64,000 nt of DNA from Paracoccus stylophorae (GTDB lineage: Bacteria; Pseudomonadota; Alphaproteobacteria; Rhodobacterales; Rhodobacteraceae), in assembly GCF_028553765.1 (NCBI RefSeq), contig NZ_CP067134.1, positions 1,717,001 to 1,781,000 on the forward strand, in the 5' to 3' direction. Shown here one piece after another: positions 43,322 through 53,117 of the stretch; position 1 is the first letter of the stretch; every line of letters begins with the position of its first letter. The notes below the pieces were generated by a model. That model was given only the letters and a program-made list of their open reading frames with translations. It ran no database searches and had not been told where the DNA came from. A program made the translations under genes and the position numbers.

Positions 43322-44661
43322 TCCCGCCCAAACCCGCTGCGACCGAGGGGCGCGGATCGGTGCTGCGGCTGGCGCGCGGGTTTCGCCGCGATCTGCTGTC
43401 CTCCCTGCCCGCCCGCCTTTATCGCGCCTGGATGGCCGAGTTCCGCAGCCCGCTGATCCACAGCTTCGTCTGCAACGATCCCGCGCTGGTCCGGCTGATC
43501 CTGCGCGACCGGCCCGGCGATTTCCCCAAATCGAACCGCCTGCGCGAGGGGCTGGCCCCGTTGCTGGGCAATTCGGTCTTCGTGACCAACGGCGCGGTCT
43601 GGGCGCATCAGCGCCGCATCATCGACCCCGCCTTCGAGGGCGGGCGCCTGCGCGACATCTTTCCCGCGATCCGGCAGGCCACCGACGCCGCCGTCGCGCG
43701 GTTGCGGCCCGGCGAGATCGACATCGAGCCGCAGGCCAGCCATGCCGCCGCCGACGTGATCTTCCGCGTCCTGTTCTCATTGCCCATCGAACACCGGATC
43801 GCGGCGCAGGTCTTCGACGCCTTTCGCGCCCATCAGGACGCCCAGCCCATCGTCAATCTGGCCGCCCTGGTGCCGCTGCCGTCCTGGGTGCCGCGCTGGC
43901 ACGCGCGGCGCACGCGCGCCACGGCGACGCTGATCCGCGGGCTGATCCGCGATCTGGTCGCGCACCGCCTGGATGCCATCGCCGACGGAACCGCGCCCGA
44001 CGATCTGGCGACCAAGATCATGACGACGCCCGATCCCGAAACCGGCCGCTGCTTTGACCGAGGCGAGATGGTCGATCAGGTGGCGATCTTCTTTCTGGCC
44101 GGGCATGAAACCAGCGCCTCGGCCCTTGCGTGGGCGCTGTGGCTGCTGGCGGCGCACCCCGACTGGCAGGACCGCGTCGCCGCCGAGGGTCGCACGCTTG
44201 GCGGCGATTTCGCAGAGGTCGCCCGCCTGCGCGCCACCCGTGCGGTCTTCCGCGAAGCCTTGCGGCTGTATCCGCCGGTGCCGATGATGGTGCGCGAGGC
44301 GACACGCCCCGAAATCTTTCGCGGCCGCGCCGTTCCACCGGGCGCGCAGCTTGTCCTGTCGCCCTGGCACCTGCATCGCCACGAACGGCTGTGGGACCGG
44401 CCCGACACCTTCGACCCCGCGCGATGGGACACGGATGACGGCAAGGCCAGCGCGCGCGACGCCTTTATCCCGTTCTCGGCCGGCCAGCGGGTCTGCCCCG
44501 GCGCGGGACTGGCGATGGTCGAGGGGGTGGTGATGCTGGCCCGGATCGTCGCGGCCTTCCGCCTGTCGCCGGGACGGGTCGCGCCGGTGCCGGTCGCGCG
44601 ATTGACCGTGCGCGGCCGCGACGGCATCCTGATCCGGCTGGAACGCCGAAAGACGCCATGA
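43318..44661 (+). CDS. cytochrome P450
   Basis: The 447-residue heme monooxygenase has all P450 landmarks: helix C VWAHQRRIIDPAFEG, helix I FFLAGHETSASALAWA (A-G-x2-T), helix K EALRLYPPVPMMVREA (E-x2-R), the FDPARWDTD meander and the heme-binding loop FSAGQRVCPGAGLA with thiolate Cys393. The helix C WxxxRR and long B region look closer to class II-like bacterial fatty-acid or terpenoid P450s than to P450cam. No dedicated ferredoxin or reductase is adjacent; the FdVI-type ferredoxin at 7577 is far off. It overlaps the hydrolase and MmcQ genes by 4 nt each, so three genes are translated together. Confidence 0.94.
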   Translation: MIPPKPAATEGRGSVLRLARGFRRDLLSSLPARLYRAWMAEFRSPLIHSFVCNDPALVRLILRDRPGDFPKSNRLREGLAPLLGNSVFVTNGAVWAHQRRIIDPAFEGGRLRDIFPAIRQATDAAVARLRPGEIDIEPQASHAAADVIFRVLFSLPIEHRIAAQVFDAFRAHQDAQPIVNLAALVPLPSWVPRWHARRTRATATLIRGLIRDLVAHRLDAIADGTAPDDLATKIMTTPDPETGRCFDRGEMVDQVAIFFLAGHETSASALAWALWLLAAHPDWQDRVAAEGRTLGGDFAEVARLRATRAVFREALRLYPPVPMMVREATRPEIFRGRAVPPGAQLVLSPWHLHRHERLWDRPDTFDPARWDTDDGKASARDAFIPFSAGQRVCPGAGLAMVEGVVMLARIVAAFRLSPGRVAPVPVARLTVRGRDGILIRLERRKTP

Positions 44662-44999
44662 GTCGCCAGATCGTCAACCGCATCGCCGCCGCGCTGCCCG
44701 GCGCCGAAAACAGCGACCCCTGGGGCGGCGGTCACGATTGCTGGAAAGTGGGCGGCAAGATCTTCGCCGTGATCGGTGCGGTGAACCGGGCGGTCGCGGT
44801 CAAGACCGACGGCATCGACACCGCCGAGATGCTGATTGCGGCCGGCCCCGCGCGCCGCGCGCCCTATTTCCACAAAAGCTGGGTCGAACTGCCGCTGGAC
44901 TGCGCCGAGGACGAGCTGCGCCACAGGATCGAGACCAGCTATCGCATCATCCTCAACGGCTTGCCGAAAAAGGTTCAAGCGACGCTGAAGGAGGGCTAG
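44658..44999 (+). CDS. MmcQ/YjbR family protein
   Basis: The 113-residue single-domain protein shows the CyaY-like MmcQ fold: ALPGAENSDPWGGGHDCWKV, KIFAVIGAVNRAVAVKTDG, APYFHKSWVELPLD and the C-terminal IETSYRIILNGLPKK. The family is annotated as DNA-binding, on thin evidence. It is the last gene of the overlapping hydrolase-P450 set (4-nt ATGA overlap), so a link with the P450 pathway is plausible but unproven. Confidence 0.88.
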   Translation: MSRQIVNRIAAALPGAENSDPWGGGHDCWKVGGKIFAVIGAVNRAVAVKTDGIDTAEMLIAAGPARRAPYFHKSWVELPLDCAEDELRHRIETSYRIILNGLPKKVQATLKEG

Positions 45000-45086
45000 G
45001 CCGGCGGAACCACCCGCATCAGCGCGGTCAGGATCGCCAGCGCGGCCACGATCATGCTCGCGGCAGTGGCTTTGGTTGAAACCCGG

Positions 45087-46187
45087 TTAACGGAACAGCA
45101 CCAGCGATCCCGGCGACCAGGCCAGCCGGGTCCGGGTTCCGACCTCCTGCACGTCGCGGCCAAAGACGTTGCGCATGGAAATCCGCACCGTCCGCGCCTT
45201 GCCGTCCAGCCGGGCCGAGCCGTCCAGCCGCAGGTCGTAATAGGTCATGTCGCCGTAATAGACGACCTCGTCGATGGTCGCGCCGGTCTCGCGCGCCTGC
45301 TGGCGTGGCTGGCCGGGGCCCAGAAGGGTCATCGTCTCGGGGCGAAAGCCGATCATCGGGCCGGTATCGCCCGGATCGGAATTGCTGATCTGGCTGGCCG
45401 GCAGCTCGACCACGCCCAGCCCCGGCACATCGACCGTCACGATGCCCGCCGATTCGGACATCACCTGCGCCGGCAGAAAGTTCATCACGCCGATGAAATC
45501 GGCGACGCGGCGGCTAACCGGGCGGGCATACAGCGCCTCGGGGCCGTCAAGCTGGGCGATCTCGCCCTCGAACATGACGGCGATGCGGTCGGACATGACC
45601 AGCGCCTCTTCCTGATCGTGCGTGACCAGCACGAAGGTGATGCCCACCTGACGCTGCAGCTTGATCAGTTCGACCTGCATCTGTTCGCGCATCTTGCGGT
45701 CCAGCGCCGACAGCGGCTCGTCCAGCAGCAGCACCTTGGGTTTCAGGATCAGCGCGCGCGCCAGCGCAACCCGCTGTCGCTGCCCGCCCGACAGGGCGTG
45801 CGCGGCCCGTCCGCCGTAACCGCCCAGACCGACCATGCCTAACGCCTCGTCCACCAGACGCGCCTTTTCGTCCTTGCCGCGCGGATCGCGGCGCAGACCG
45901 AAGGCCACGTTCTGCGCCACCGTCAGATGCGGAAAGATCGCATAGGACTGGAACACCATGTTGGTGGGCCGCTTGTTGGCCGGCACATCCTCCATCCGCT
46001 TGCTGTCGATCAGCACCGCCCCTGACGAGATATCCTCGAACCCCGCGATGGTGCGCAGCAGCGTGGTCTTGCCGCAGCCCGACGGGCCGAGCAGCGAAAA
46101 GAACTCGCCCGCGCGGATGGTCAGGTCGATGCCGCGCAGGGCGTGATAATCGCCGTAATATTTGTGGACATCCTGACATTCGATCAT
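45087..46187 (-). CDS. potA: ABC transporter ATPase, polyamine type (PotA-like)
   Basis: The 366-residue ATPase energises a spermidine/putrescine-type importer. Walker A is LLGPSGCGKTTLLRTIAGFE, the signature motif [16 protein letters not shown], Walker B KVLLLDEPLSALD and the switch His LVTHDQEEA. The C-terminal TOBE domain (PGDTGPMIGFRPETMTL and the following strands) is of the CUT1/Pot type. The ATG at 46187 begins MIECQDVHKYYGDYHALRGI; a TTG at 46205 is possible. It is the last of three genes with two permeases. Substrate (polyamine versus related cation or sugar) is judged by similarity only. Confidence 0.85.
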   Translation of the reverse strand: MIECQDVHKYYGDYHALRGIDLTIRAGEFFSLLGPSGCGKTTLLRTIAGFEDISSGAVLIDSKRMEDVPANKRPTNMVFQSYAIFPHLTVAQNVAFGLRRDPRGKDEKARLVDEALGMVGLGGYGGRAAHALSGGQRQRVALARALILKPKVLLLDEPLSALDRKMREQMQVELIKLQRQVGITFVLVTHDQEEALVMSDRIAVMFEGEIAQLDGPEALYARPVSRRVADFIGVMNFLPAQVMSESAGIVTVDVPGLGVVELPASQISNSDPGDTGPMIGFRPETMTLLGPGQPRQQARETGATIDEVVYYGDMTYYDLRLDGSARLDGKARTVRISMRNVFGRDVQEVGTRTRLAWSPGSLVLFR

Positions 46188-46201
46188 CGGCGTGGGGTCG
46201 G

Positions 46202-47023
46202 TCAAAGAAAGCCTCCGGTATCCTTGCCGCCGATCCTTGCGATGCCGCGGCGGCGGAAATACTCGCCGACCGCCAGCAGGACGATCGACAGCGCGACCAG
46301 CACCGTCCCAAGCGCCATGATCGTGGGCACCTGTTTGGGAAAACGCAGCTGGCTGAAGATATAGGTGGGCAGCGTGGGTTCGTTGCCCGACAAAAAGAAC
46401 GCGATGATGAATTCGTCCAGGCTGATCGTGAACGAGATCAGCAGGGACGAGATGATCCCCGGCATCACCAGAGGCAGCGTCACCAGCCGGAACGCGCCCC
46501 ATTTCGTCTCGCCCAGATCATAGGCCGCCTCTTCCAGCGACCGGTCGAGGCTGGAAAACGCCGTCGACAGGATCGCGATGCCATAGGGCATGCAGATCAA
46601 CGTGTGGCCGACGATCACCGTCAGCACCGACAGCTGGATGCCCACACCCAGCAACACGACCAGCAGCGACATGGCCACGATGATCTCGGGCAGGACCATC
46701 GGCACCATGATCAGCCCCATGATGCCGCGCTTGGCCGGGAACCGGAACCGGGTCGAGGCGCGGGCGGCGAAGATGCCGAAACAGGTCGCCAGGATCGAGG
46801 CCGACACCGCGATCGTCAGCGAATTGGCCAGCGACCGGCGCAGCGTGGCGTTTTCCCACATCTGCGCGAACCAGTCGGTGGTAAAGCCCTGCAACGGAAA
46901 GGCGATGATCGTGCCGGAATTGAAGGCGAAGATCGGCAGCAGCGCGATGGGCGCATACAGAAACAGCAGATACAGGATCGTATACAGGCGCAGCCCGCCG
47001 CCGTTCAATGTCCGCCCGCTCAT
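46202..47023 (-). CDS. potC: ABC transporter permease, PotC-like
   Basis: The 273-residue permease has six membrane segments, starting with LYTILYLLFLYAPIALLPIF, and the binding-protein-dependent transport EAA loop in LEEAAYDLGETKWGAFRLVT-PLVMPG. The loop couples it to the ATPase encoded 14 bp downstream. The N-terminal GTIIAFPLQGFTTDWFAQMW matches the PotC group. It overlaps the first permease gene by 4 nt. Confidence 0.87.
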   Translation of the reverse strand: MSGRTLNGGGLRLYTILYLLFLYAPIALLPIFAFNSGTIIAFPLQGFTTDWFAQMWENATLRRSLANSLTIAVSASILATCFGIFAARASTRFRFPAKRGIMGLIMVPMVLPEIIVAMSLLVVLLGVGIQLSVLTVIVGHTLICMPYGIAILSTAFSSLDRSLEEAAYDLGETKWGAFRLVTLPLVMPGIISSLLISFTISLDEFIIAFFLSGNEPTLPTYIFSQLRFPKQVPTIMALGTVLVALSIVLLAVGEYFRRRGIARIGGKDTGGFL

Positions 47024-47892
47024 GGCCGCACCTTCAGGAAGCGGCGGTTGAGGAACAGGAACACGACGCTGACCACCGCCACGATCAGCATGGCCGTCAC
47101 CGCCAGCGCCGAGCCCAGGGGGCGGTTGTCCAGCGCCAGCATCTGCACCTGGATCAGGTTCGCGATCATCGGGATCTTGCCGCCGCCGATCACCTCGGGC
47201 GTCACGTAATCGCCGATGGTGGGGATGAACACGATCAGCGTGGCCGCGATCACGCCGGGCATCGCCAGGGGCAGCGTCACCCGCCAGAAGGTCATGGCCC
47301 GGCTTTCGCCCAGATCGCGCCCCGCCTCCAGCAGCGAGCGGTCGATCTTTTCCAGCGCCACGAATATCGGCAGGATCGCGAAGGGCGCATAGGCATGGGC
47401 CAGCGTCAGCACCATCGCGTTGACGTTATACAGGATGAAGGTCAGCGGCTGGTCGATGATGCCCAGCCCCGTCAGGGTCGAGTTGATGACCCCGTTATAG
47501 CCCAGGATCACCTTCCACAGGAACACCCGGATCAGATAGCTGGTCCAGAACGGAATGGTGATCAGAAACAGCCACATCGACTTGCGTTCCGGCCGCACCA
47601 TGAAGCTGACGTAATAGGCCACCGGAAAGGCCAGAACGACCGTGGCCAGCGTCACCAGCCCCGACACGAACAACGACCGCAGCATGACGGTGCGCACGAT
47701 CGGGTCGGTGAAGACCTGAACATAGTTCGACCAGGTGAATTCCGCGATCACCTCGAGATAGCCGTCCTTGAGGAAACTGTAGGTCAGGATGGTCAGCACC
47801 GGCGCGGCCAGCACCGCCAGCGCATACAGAAACGGCGGCGCGATCAGGGTCAGGCCCTGTTTCGCCTCGGCATCCAGTCCGCGTTTCGCCAT
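47020..47892 (-). CDS. potB: ABC transporter permease, PotB-like
   Basis: The 290-residue permease has six membrane segments (first PFLYALAVLAAPVLTILTYS) and an EAA loop in LLEAGRDLGESRAMTFWRVT-PLAMPG. FWTSYLIRVFLWKVILGYNG is typical of PotB. The ATG at 47892 follows GGGGAAG and GCAGGG stretches; the upstream 18 codons in frame are unlike the family. It is the first gene of the transporter unit. No periplasmic binding protein gene (potD) lies before or after it in the window. Confidence 0.87.
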   Translation of the reverse strand: MAKRGLDAEAKQGLTLIAPPFLYALAVLAAPVLTILTYSFLKDGYLEVIAEFTWSNYVQVFTDPIVRTVMLRSLFVSGLVTLATVVLAFPVAYYVSFMVRPERKSMWLFLITIPFWTSYLIRVFLWKVILGYNGVINSTLTGLGIIDQPLTFILYNVNAMVLTLAHAYAPFAILPIFVALEKIDRSLLEAGRDLGESRAMTFWRVTLPLAMPGVIAATLIVFIPTIGDYVTPEVIGGGKIPMIANLIQVQMLALDNRPLGSALAVTAMLIVAVVSVVFLFLNRRFLKVRP

Positions 47893-47983
47893 CCCTGCTT
47901 CCCCGTTCGCCCGCCTGCGGCAGTGTTCTTGCCCGATTTGTTCCACAGCGGCACCGGCTTGGAAAGGGGGTTCGGCCCGCCCC

Positions 47984-48754
47984 TCAGCGCCACCATCGCC
48001 CGGTCAGCGCCAGCCGCGCCAGCGAGGCGCGGCGCTGGAACGGCGAAATCTCGGGCGTTTCGGTGAAACAGTCGATATTGCCGCGCTGCACCTCCAGCAG
48101 AAAGCGGGGGACGCGCGGGCCGGGATACAGCGCCGCCGCCGCCGATGCGGGCACGGCGCGATATGCGCGCGCGGCGCGGCGCAGGGATTCGCGGGCGATC
48201 CCGGCCAGACGCTGCGCATCCTCGATTCGCGCGCCTTCCAGACCCAGCCCCAGCCTTTGCAGACGCGGCAGCGCGCGCAGCCACGCGGCCAGACCGGCCC
48301 CCAAGGCATGATCCGCGACCACGCCGCGCGCGGGCATCGGCGCGCCCAGACGCCGCGCCGCCAGCCACATCAGCGTGCCCGCGGTCGCATCGACATAGCT
48401 GACGACCGCCTCGACCCCGGCCAAGGGCTCGCGGGCGCAGTCGCGCCGCCGCGCCTCGGCCAGGGGCAGCAGATCGGCCGCGCCCTTGCCCCATGCCGCC
48501 CAAAGGGGCGTCAGCACGTCATGCAGCGGCGGGGCGGTGCCGCCCCCCATCTCGGCCAGCCGGTCGGCCCACCATTGCAGCCGCATCTCGGCCAGCATCG
48601 GTTCGGACGACTGGAACGGCGCGCGGGCCAGTTCGAGGTTCAGCGTATACAGCGCCAGCAGCGCGGGCCGATCCTCGGGCGCGGCGGCCAGCACGGCGCC
48701 GAAACGGTCGGGATCCTGCTGGCGCAGGATCTCGGTGCAGGCCTCAAGGGTCAC
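47984..48754 (-). CDS. squalene/phytoene synthase-superfamily protein, NDUFAF6-like
   Basis: The 256-residue all-helical protein belongs to the squalene/phytoene synthase superfamily ([33 protein letters not shown], and the C-terminal [20 protein letters not shown]). The two Asp-rich metal-binding motifs of true head-to-head prenyl synthases are not present. The ARAP...EMRLQWW segment resembles the mitochondrial complex I assembly factor NDUFAF6. A role in NADH dehydrogenase assembly is therefore more likely than terpenoid synthesis, by inference. Its start overlaps the cysS stop by 4 nt. Confidence 0.78.
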   Translation of the reverse strand: MTLEACTEILRQQDPDRFGAVLAAAPEDRPALLALYTLNLELARAPFQSSEPMLAEMRLQWWADRLAEMGGGTAPPLHDVLTPLWAAWGKGAADLLPLAEARRRDCAREPLAGVEAVVSYVDATAGTLMWLAARRLGAPMPARGVVADHALGAGLAAWLRALPRLQRLGLGLEGARIEDAQRLAGIARESLRRAARAYRAVPASAAAALYPGPRVPRFLLEVQRGNIDCFTETPEISPFQRRASLARLALTGRWWR

Positions 48755-50133
48755 GCGCGAACCGTGCGCGCCAGATCGGCCAGACGCGCCGCGTCAAAGC
48801 CCGGCGACAGCGACCATTCCGCCCCCGCCGCCGTGTCCTTGACCTCGACCCCCGCCGCCTTGAACCCGTCGCGGATCGCGTCGGCGCGGGCGAAATCCTT
48901 CGCCTTCCGCGCCTCGGCCCGCGCCGTCAGCAGCGCCTCGATTAGCGCGGCGGCATCCTCGCCCGCCTCGGCCCACGCGCCCATCTGCGGCAGCAGCAGC
49001 CCCAGCATCCGGGCCGAGGCCAGCAGCGCCGCCGCATCGCCCTGACCCGCCAGATCGTGCAGCGCCGCAATCGCGCCGGCGGTGTTCAGATCGTCGGCCA
49101 GCGCCTCGATCACGGCGGGCGCGGGGTCGGCGGCCGGTTCGACGCCGTCCACAAGCTGGTGCCAGCGGCGCAGCACCGCCTCGGCCTCCTGCGCCTTGCG
49201 GTCGGTCCAGTCCATCGGCTTGCGGTAATGCGTGGACAGCATGACAAAGCGGATCACCTCGCCCGGCACGCCGCGGTCCAGCAGGTCGCGGACGGTAAAG
49301 AAATTGCCAAGCGATTTGGACATCTTCCTGCCCTCGACCTGCAACATCTCGTTATGCAGCCAGACCCGGGCGAAATCGGCATCGGGATGGGCGCAGCAGC
49401 TTTGCGCGACCTCGTTCTCGTGATGCGGGAATTGCAGGTCGATGCCGCCGCCATGGATGTCGAAGCTGGGCCCCAGCAACGCCGCCGACATGGCCGAACA
49501 CTCGATATGCCAGCCCGGCCGTCCCCTGCCCCACGGGCTGTCCCAGCCCGGCTGTTCCGCGTCCGAGGGTTTCCACAGCACGAAATCCATCGGATCGCGC
49601 TTGAACGGCGCGACCTCGACGCGCGCGCCGGCGATCATGTCGTCGACCGAGCGTCCCGAGAGGCGGCCATAATCGGCGAATGACCGCACATCGAACAGCA
49701 CATGGCCTTCGGCGACATAGGCGTGGCGGCGCGCGATCAGCGTCTCGATCATCGCGATCATCTGGTCGATATAATCGGTCGCGCGCGGTTCGTGATCGGG
49801 GCGGATCGCGCCCAGGGCGTCCATGTCGTCGCGATACCAGCCGATGGTTTCGGCGGTGATGTCGCGGATCGGCCGGCCCGAGGCCGCGGCGCGCGCGTTG
49901 ATCTTGTCATCGACATCGGTGATGTTGCGGACATAGGTGACGCGATCGGCGCCATAGACATGGCGCAGCAGCCGCACCAGCACGTCAAAGACCAGCACCG
50001 GCCGCGCATTGCCCAGATGCGCGCGGTCATAGACGGTCGGCCCGCACAGATACAGCCGGACATTGCGCGGGTCCAGCGGCTCAAACGCCTCTTTCCGCCG
50101 GGTTCTTGTGTTCGTCAGCCGGATCTCGACCAT
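48751..50133 (-). CDS. cysS: cysteinyl-tRNA synthetase
   Basis: The 460-residue class I aminoacyl-tRNA synthetase charges tRNA-Cys. The HIGH-type motif is [16 protein letters not shown], the zinc site includes [10 protein letters not shown] with [10 protein letters not shown] and [10 protein letters not shown], and the KMSKS loop is [16 protein letters not shown]. The helical DALR-type C-terminus is shorter than in E. coli but complete in appearance. It is separated by 30 bp from the upstream GT4 stop and overlaps the NDUFAF6-like gene by 4 nt. Confidence 0.97.
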   Translation of the reverse strand: MVEIRLTNTRTRRKEAFEPLDPRNVRLYLCGPTVYDRAHLGNARPVLVFDVLVRLLRHVYGADRVTYVRNITDVDDKINARAAASGRPIRDITAETIGWYRDDMDALGAIRPDHEPRATDYIDQMIAMIETLIARRHAYVAEGHVLFDVRSFADYGRLSGRSVDDMIAGARVEVAPFKRDPMDFVLWKPSDAEQPGWDSPWGRGRPGWHIECSAMSAALLGPSFDIHGGGIDLQFPHHENEVAQSCCAHPDADFARVWLHNEMLQVEGRKMSKSLGNFFTVRDLLDRGVPGEVIRFVMLSTHYRKPMDWTDRKAQEAEAVLRRWHQLVDGVEPAADPAPAVIEALADDLNTAGAIAALHDLAGQGDAAALLASARMLGLLLPQMGAWAEAGEDAAALIEALLTARAEARKAKDFARADAIRDGFKAAGVEVKDTAAGAEWSLSPGFDAARLADLARTVRA

Positions 50134-50163
50134 CTTCGCGCCTCGCCTGTCCAGGCGCGGTTT

Positions 50164-51387
50164 CTAGCGCATCGGCGCAAGGCTTTCCACCCATTCGATC
50201 TGGCGCGGCAGGCTGTGGCGGTGCAGGTCATAGCCGTCCAGGATCGTCTGGCGCGCGGCCGTGCGCAGCCGGTCGGCATCCGCATCGCCCTGCAGCCCGC
50301 GGATCAGGGCCGCCGACAGGGCGGGCACGTCGAAGAACGGCACCAGCCGCCCGTTGCGGCCGTCCGCGATCACCTCGCGCACCGGGGCCGTGTCCGAGGC
50401 GACGACATAGGCGCCCGCCGACATCGCCTCGGTCAGCGACCAGGACAGCACGAACGGATAGCTGAGATAGCAATGCACCCGCGCCAGCCGGATCAGCGAA
50501 AGAAAATCGGGATAGCGCAGCCGGCCGGTGAAATGCACGCGGTCCAGATCCAGCCGGCCGTCCAGTTCGGCCAGCATCGCATCCTTCCAGCTTTTGCCGT
50601 CGCGCGGCGGGCTGCCATAGCTGATGCCGTCGCCGCCCACGATCACCACCTGCGCGTCGGGACGCGCGGCCAGCACGGCGGGCAGTGCGCGCATGAAGAC
50701 GTGAAAGCCGCGATAGGGTTCCAGCGAGCGTGACACGAAGCTGATGACCTCATCGCCGCAATCCAGCCGCTGTCCGCCGGGCAGTTCCAGCCACGCCCCG
50801 GGATCGGGACGCACCCGCGCGGTGTCGATGCCGTCATGGACGACGGTGATCTTGCCGCGCAGCTCGGGCGGGAAACTGTCGGCCTGATAGCGTGTCGGCG
50901 CAATCGCCGCATCGGCCTGCACGATGCCCTGGATCAGATGCGCCGAGCGGGCAACCGTGGCAAAGCGCGCCTCGTCGCTGTCGGGATGCATCTCGGCATC
51001 GAAGCCGACATCGTGGCCGCGCGTGCGATACATCAGCTCGGCATAGACCAGCAGCCTCGCGTCGGGCCAGATTTCGCGCAGAAACAGCGTCTCGCCCCAG
51101 CCCGTATGACCCAGGATCACGTCGGGGCTGAATCCGTGCCGGTCGCGCAGCGCCCGCGCCCCGCGCGCCGCCAGCAGGCCGCGTTCGGTATGGGTGGCAT
51201 AGCTGCGCCCCAGCACGCTGTCGGTGCGGACAGGTTCCGGCGCCTTGTAGCGCAGGGTGCGGATCGGGCCGGGGCGGTCGTTGCGTTCATCGGTCAGCGC
51301 CAGCACCGTGTGGCCGCGCCGTTCCAGCGCCGGCGCAAGATGCGCGAACTGGCCCGGAAAGTTCTGGTGAACGAACAGGATCTTCAT
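50164..51387 (-). CDS. glycosyltransferase family 4
   Basis: The 407-residue GT-B enzyme begins [20 protein letters not shown], a start shared by a recognisable group of bacterial GT4 proteins with a DUF3492-like N-domain. The C-terminal nucleotide-sugar domain has ISFVSRSLEPYRGFHVFMRA, VVIVGGDGISYGS, VHFTGRLRYPDFLSLIRLAR and the E-x7-E-like SLTEAMSAGAYVVASDTAPV. The acceptor is unknown. Its start overlaps the yejF stop by 4 nt, so it is translated with the peptide importer rather than with exopolysaccharide genes. Confidence 0.88.
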   Translation of the reverse strand: MKILFVHQNFPGQFAHLAPALERRGHTVLALTDERNDRPGPIRTLRYKAPEPVRTDSVLGRSYATHTERGLLAARGARALRDRHGFSPDVILGHTGWGETLFLREIWPDARLLVYAELMYRTRGHDVGFDAEMHPDSDEARFATVARSAHLIQGIVQADAAIAPTRYQADSFPPELRGKITVVHDGIDTARVRPDPGAWLELPGGQRLDCGDEVISFVSRSLEPYRGFHVFMRALPAVLAARPDAQVVIVGGDGISYGSPPRDGKSWKDAMLAELDGRLDLDRVHFTGRLRYPDFLSLIRLARVHCYLSYPFVLSWSLTEAMSAGAYVVASDTAPVREVIADGRNGRLVPFFDVPALSAALIRGLQGDADADRLRTAARQTILDGYDLHRHSLPRQIEWVESLAPMR

Positions 51388-53117
51388 GCCCGGTCCGGAA
51401 ACGCCGCCTTCAGCAGGGTCCGCGTATACTCGCTTTCGGGTTCCTCGAAGATGCGCCGGGCTGGGCCCTGTTCGACCACCTCGCCCGCCCGCATCACCAT
51501 GATCTGGTGCGACATGGCGCGCACGACCCGCAGATCGTGGCTGATGAACAGGAAGGCCAAACCGTATTTGCGCTGCAATCCCCGCAGAAGCTGGACGATC
51601 TGGACCTGCACGGTCATGTCCAGCGCGCTGGTCGGCTCGTCCAGCACCACCACCTTGGGGCGCAGGATCATGGCGCGGGCGATGGCGATGCGCTGTCGCT
51701 GCCCGCCGCTGAATTCGTGCGGATAGCGGTGCATCGTCTGCGGCCGCAGGCCGACCTCTTCCATGATGTCGGCGACCAGCTTGCGGCGGTCGGCGGTCTT
51801 GTCGATGCCATGCACGCCCAGACCTTCGGCGATGATCTGTTCGACCGTCATGCGCGGCGACAGGCTGCCGTAGGGGTCCTGAAACACGATCTGCATGTCG
51901 CGGCGCAGCCGGCGCAGCTGCTTGCCGCCCCAGGCCGAGATATCCTGACCCATGAACAGGATCGGCCCGTCGCTGGCGATCAGCCGCATGATCGCCAGCG
52001 CCAGCGTCGTCTTGCCCGATCCGGATTCGCCGACGATGCCCAGGGTCTCGCCCGCGCGCACGCTCATCGTGGCGCCGTTCACCGCCTTGATATGCCCGAC
52101 CGTCCGGCGCAGCAGGCCGCGCTGGACGGGGAACCAGACCTTCAGATCGTCGGTCCGGACCATCGTCTCGGCATCTTCGGGAACGGGATCGGCCAGACCC
52201 GTCGGCTCGGCCGCCAGCAGCTTCTTCGTATAGTCGTGCTGCGGGTCCGAAAAGATCGCCTCGACCGGGCCCTGTTCGACGATGTCACCGTCCTTCATCA
52301 CGCAGACCCGGTCGGCGATGCGCCGCACGATGCGCAGATCGTGGCTGATGAACAGCATCGACAGGCCCTCGGCCTCTTTCAACTGCGCCAGCAGGTCCAG
52401 GATCTGCGCCTGAATGGTCACGTCCAGCGCCGTCGTCGGCTCGTCCGCGATCAGCAGCTCGGGGCCGTTGGCCAGCGCCATGGCGATCATCACCCGCTGC
52501 CGCTGGCCGCCCGACAACTGGTGCGGATAATCGGCCAGCCGGCTTTCGGGATCGCGGATGCCCACCCGGTCCAGCAATTCCACGATCCGCGTCCGGGCCT
52601 TGGCGCCGGTCAGCCCCTGATGCAGCGCGAGGCTTTCGGACAGTTGCTTTTCCAGCGTGTGCAGCGGGTTCAGCGAGGTCATCGGCTCTTGAAAGATGAA
52701 GCTGATATCGTTGCCGCGAATGTCGCGCAGCACGCGATCGGCCGCGCCGACCATCTCGCGCCCGGCATATTTCACCGATCCCTCGACCTGCGCGGAATCG
52801 CCCAGAAGCCGCACCGTGGACAGCGCCGTGACCGACTTGCCCGACCCGGATTCGCCCACCAGCGCCACCGTCTCGCCACGGCCGATGTGAAAGCTGACGC
52901 CCTTCACGGCCGCGACGATCTGGCCTTCCTGCGCGAAACCGATGTTCAGGTCGCGCACCGCAAGCACCGCATCGGACGGCGGCGCGGGTGCGGCGCGACC
53001 TTGCGGGCCGCCGCCGGGCATCCCGCGCGACGGATCGTCGGTCTCGGCCACCGCCGCGGCGCTGCCGATGCCGGGACGGGTCGGGTGCAGTTCGGCCTCG
53101 TCGTCGCGCGCACTCAT
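51384..53117 (-). CDS. yejF: ABC transporter ATPase with two nucleotide-binding domains (YejF)
   Basis: The 577-residue protein fuses two ABC ATPase domains. Domain 1 has [39 protein letters not shown] and [13 protein letters not shown]; domain 2 has [39 protein letters not shown] and [13 protein letters not shown]. Each is followed by the oligopeptide-type C-terminal segment. A 45-residue Pro/Ala-rich N-terminus precedes domain 1. It powers the YejABEF importer for peptides, known in enteric bacteria for microcin C uptake and in Agrobacterium for murein peptide uptake. It overlaps yejE and the GT4 gene by 4 nt each. Confidence 0.95.
   Translation of the reverse strand: MSARDDEAELHPTRPGIGSAAAVAETDDPSRGMPGGGPQGRAAPAPPSDAVLAVRDLNIGFAQEGQIVAAVKGVSFHIGRGETVALVGESGSGKSVTALSTVRLLGDSAQVEGSVKYAGREMVGAADRVLRDIRGNDISFIFQEPMTSLNPLHTLEKQLSESLALHQGLTGAKARTRIVELLDRVGIRDPESRLADYPHQLSGGQRQRVMIAMALANGPELLIADEPTTALDVTIQAQILDLLAQLKEAEGLSMLFISHDLRIVRRIADRVCVMKDGDIVEQGPVEAIFSDPQHDYTKKLLAAEPTGLADPVPEDAETMVRTDDLKVWFPVQRGLLRRTVGHIKAVNGATMSVRAGETLGIVGESGSGKTTLALAIMRLIASDGPILFMGQDISAWGGKQLRRLRRDMQIVFQDPYGSLSPRMTVEQIIAEGLGVHGIDKTADRRKLVADIMEEVGLRPQTMHRYPHEFSGGQRQRIAIARAMILRPKVVVLDEPTSALDMTVQVQIVQLLRGLQRKYGLAFLFISHDLRVVRAMSHQIMVMRAGEVVEQGPARRIFEEPESEYTRTLLKAAFPDRA

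Noticed and set aside
44998..45056. 19-codon hydrophobic minus-strand frame after potA
   Set aside because: Too short, no ribosome site; could be chance, although its composition is membrane-like.
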